Positions 6,549-6,971 of a DNA stretch of 6,971 bases are shown piece by piece; the first letter of the stretch is position 1; each line of letters starts with the position of its first letter. Origin of the DNA: Spongiibacteraceae bacterium (GTDB lineage: Bacteria; Pseudomonadota; Gammaproteobacteria; Pseudomonadales; PIVM01). The notes under the pieces are model-generated. The model saw only the letters and a program-made list of their open reading frames with translations. It was not told where the DNA came from and did not search any database. Position numbers and translations under genes: made by a program. The stretch spans positions 1-6,971 of the forward strand of contig JAUXDF010000174.1 in NCBI GenBank assembly GCA_030618505.1, written 5' to 3'.

Positions 6549-6968
6549 ATGAAAGATAAAGAGCTGAGGAGTAAATCGCCGGCTAGCAAAGTAAGGTTGG
6601 ATAAATGGCTGTGGGCGGCCCGCTTTTTTAAAACCAGAAACCTGGCAAAGCAGGCGATAGAGGGTGGCAAGGTGCGCTATGAAGGTGGCAGAGCCAAGGT
6701 CAGCAGGGAGGTGTTGATAGGCGCCTCTTTACAAATACGTCAGGGTTATGATGAAAAAACGATTATTGTGAAGGCGCTTAGCGAGCAGCGTCGTGGTGCG
6801 CCAGAGGCTGCGCTGTTGTATGAGGAAAGTGCTGAAAGTATCGCCCAAAGACAGCAGCAGGCCGAGCAGCGCCGGGCGATGAATGCTGATGGCGCCTATC
6901 AAAATATGCGCCCTTCGAAAAAAGGCCGTCGTCAGATACATCGCTTTAAGCAGCAGGGTCTCGACTAA
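6549..6968 (+). CDS. hslR: HslR (Hsp15), S4-domain heat-shock ribosome-rescue protein
   Basis: This encodes a 139-residue RNA-binding protein. In E. coli, Hsp15 binds 50S subunits carrying a stalled peptidyl-tRNA and helps recycle them after heat shock (known for the family). Seen: the S4 domain (about residues 15-75) opening with VRLDKWLWAARFFKTRNLAKQAIEGG and continuing through KVRYEGGRAK. Next come the family-typical IIVKALSEQRRGAPEAALLYEES, a Gln/Arg-rich helix, and a basic tail ending RPSKKGRRQIHRFKQ. Start choice: the ATG at 6549 has GAGG (6536-6539) nine bases upstream and gives an N-terminus like E. coli (MKEK-type). The in-frame ATG at 6534 overlaps the nucleotidase stop as ATGA, has only AAGG upstream and adds five residues. 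Either is possible, and translation is probably coupled to the nucleotidase. The TAA overlaps a following ATG, so the operon continues. Confidence 0.94.
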   Translation: MKDKELRSKSPASKVRLDKWLWAARFFKTRNLAKQAIEGGKVRYEGGRAKVSREVLIGASLQIRQGYDEKTIIVKALSEQRRGAPEAALLYEESAESIAQRQQQAEQRRAMNADGAYQNMRPSKKGRRQIHRFKQQGLD

Positions 6969-6971
6969 TGG
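6968..6971 (+). CDS. Possible start codon of the next operon gene, cut by the window edge
   Basis: The hslR stop TAA shares its last A with an ATG (TAATG, 6966-6970), a common form of translational coupling. Only the ATG and one more base are visible. By analogy with yrfG-hslR-hslO in E. coli the next gene may be hslO (redox chaperone Hsp33), but no coding evidence is available here. Confidence 0.3.

Overview
The window is an ordinary chromosomal housekeeping segment of a gammaproteobacterium. No mobile element, CRISPR array, tRNA or rRNA was found. Two features point away from enterics and towards a Pseudomonas/Cellvibrio-like or marine gammaproteobacterium. One is the order hflK-hflC-DUF2065-hisZ-purA. 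The other is hisZ itself, the regulatory subunit needed only by the short form of HisG. Base composition looks moderate, with an AT-rich gap near 5.5-5.8 kb. The genus cannot be fixed from this sequence alone.

Layout. Positions 16-2044 carry hflK and hflC, one nucleotide apart, encoding the membrane SPFH complex that modulates the FtsH protease. A clear rho-independent terminator follows at 2136-2161. Next come a two-helix DUF2065 (YjeT-like) gene (2204-2392), hisZ (2445-3623) and purA (3697-4989), all on the plus strand with short gaps. A bidirectional terminator at 5069-5099 closes the purA unit. It also serves a small convergent minus-strand gene of unknown function (5149-5400). A mostly non-coding AT-rich stretch (5401-5862) separates that gene from a rightward operon: a YrfG-type GMP/IMP nucleotidase (5863-6537), then hslR (from 6549, or 6534), then a probable further gene whose ATG overlaps the hslR stop at the window edge. 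By analogy with yrfG-hslR-hslO in Escherichia coli, that gene is probably hslO (Hsp33).

Functional themes. HflKC and HslR belong to membrane-protein and ribosome quality control. HisZ, PurA and the nucleotidase all touch purine metabolism: histidine synthesis consumes ATP and releases AICAR, PurA commits IMP to AMP, and the nucleotidase dephosphorylates IMP/GMP.

The least explained parts are the 83-residue minus-strand protein, the AT-rich gap next to it, and a run of ten C just upstream of the nucleotidase. That C run lies inside a small open frame whose stop overlaps the nucleotidase start. I see no convincing new multi-gene system.
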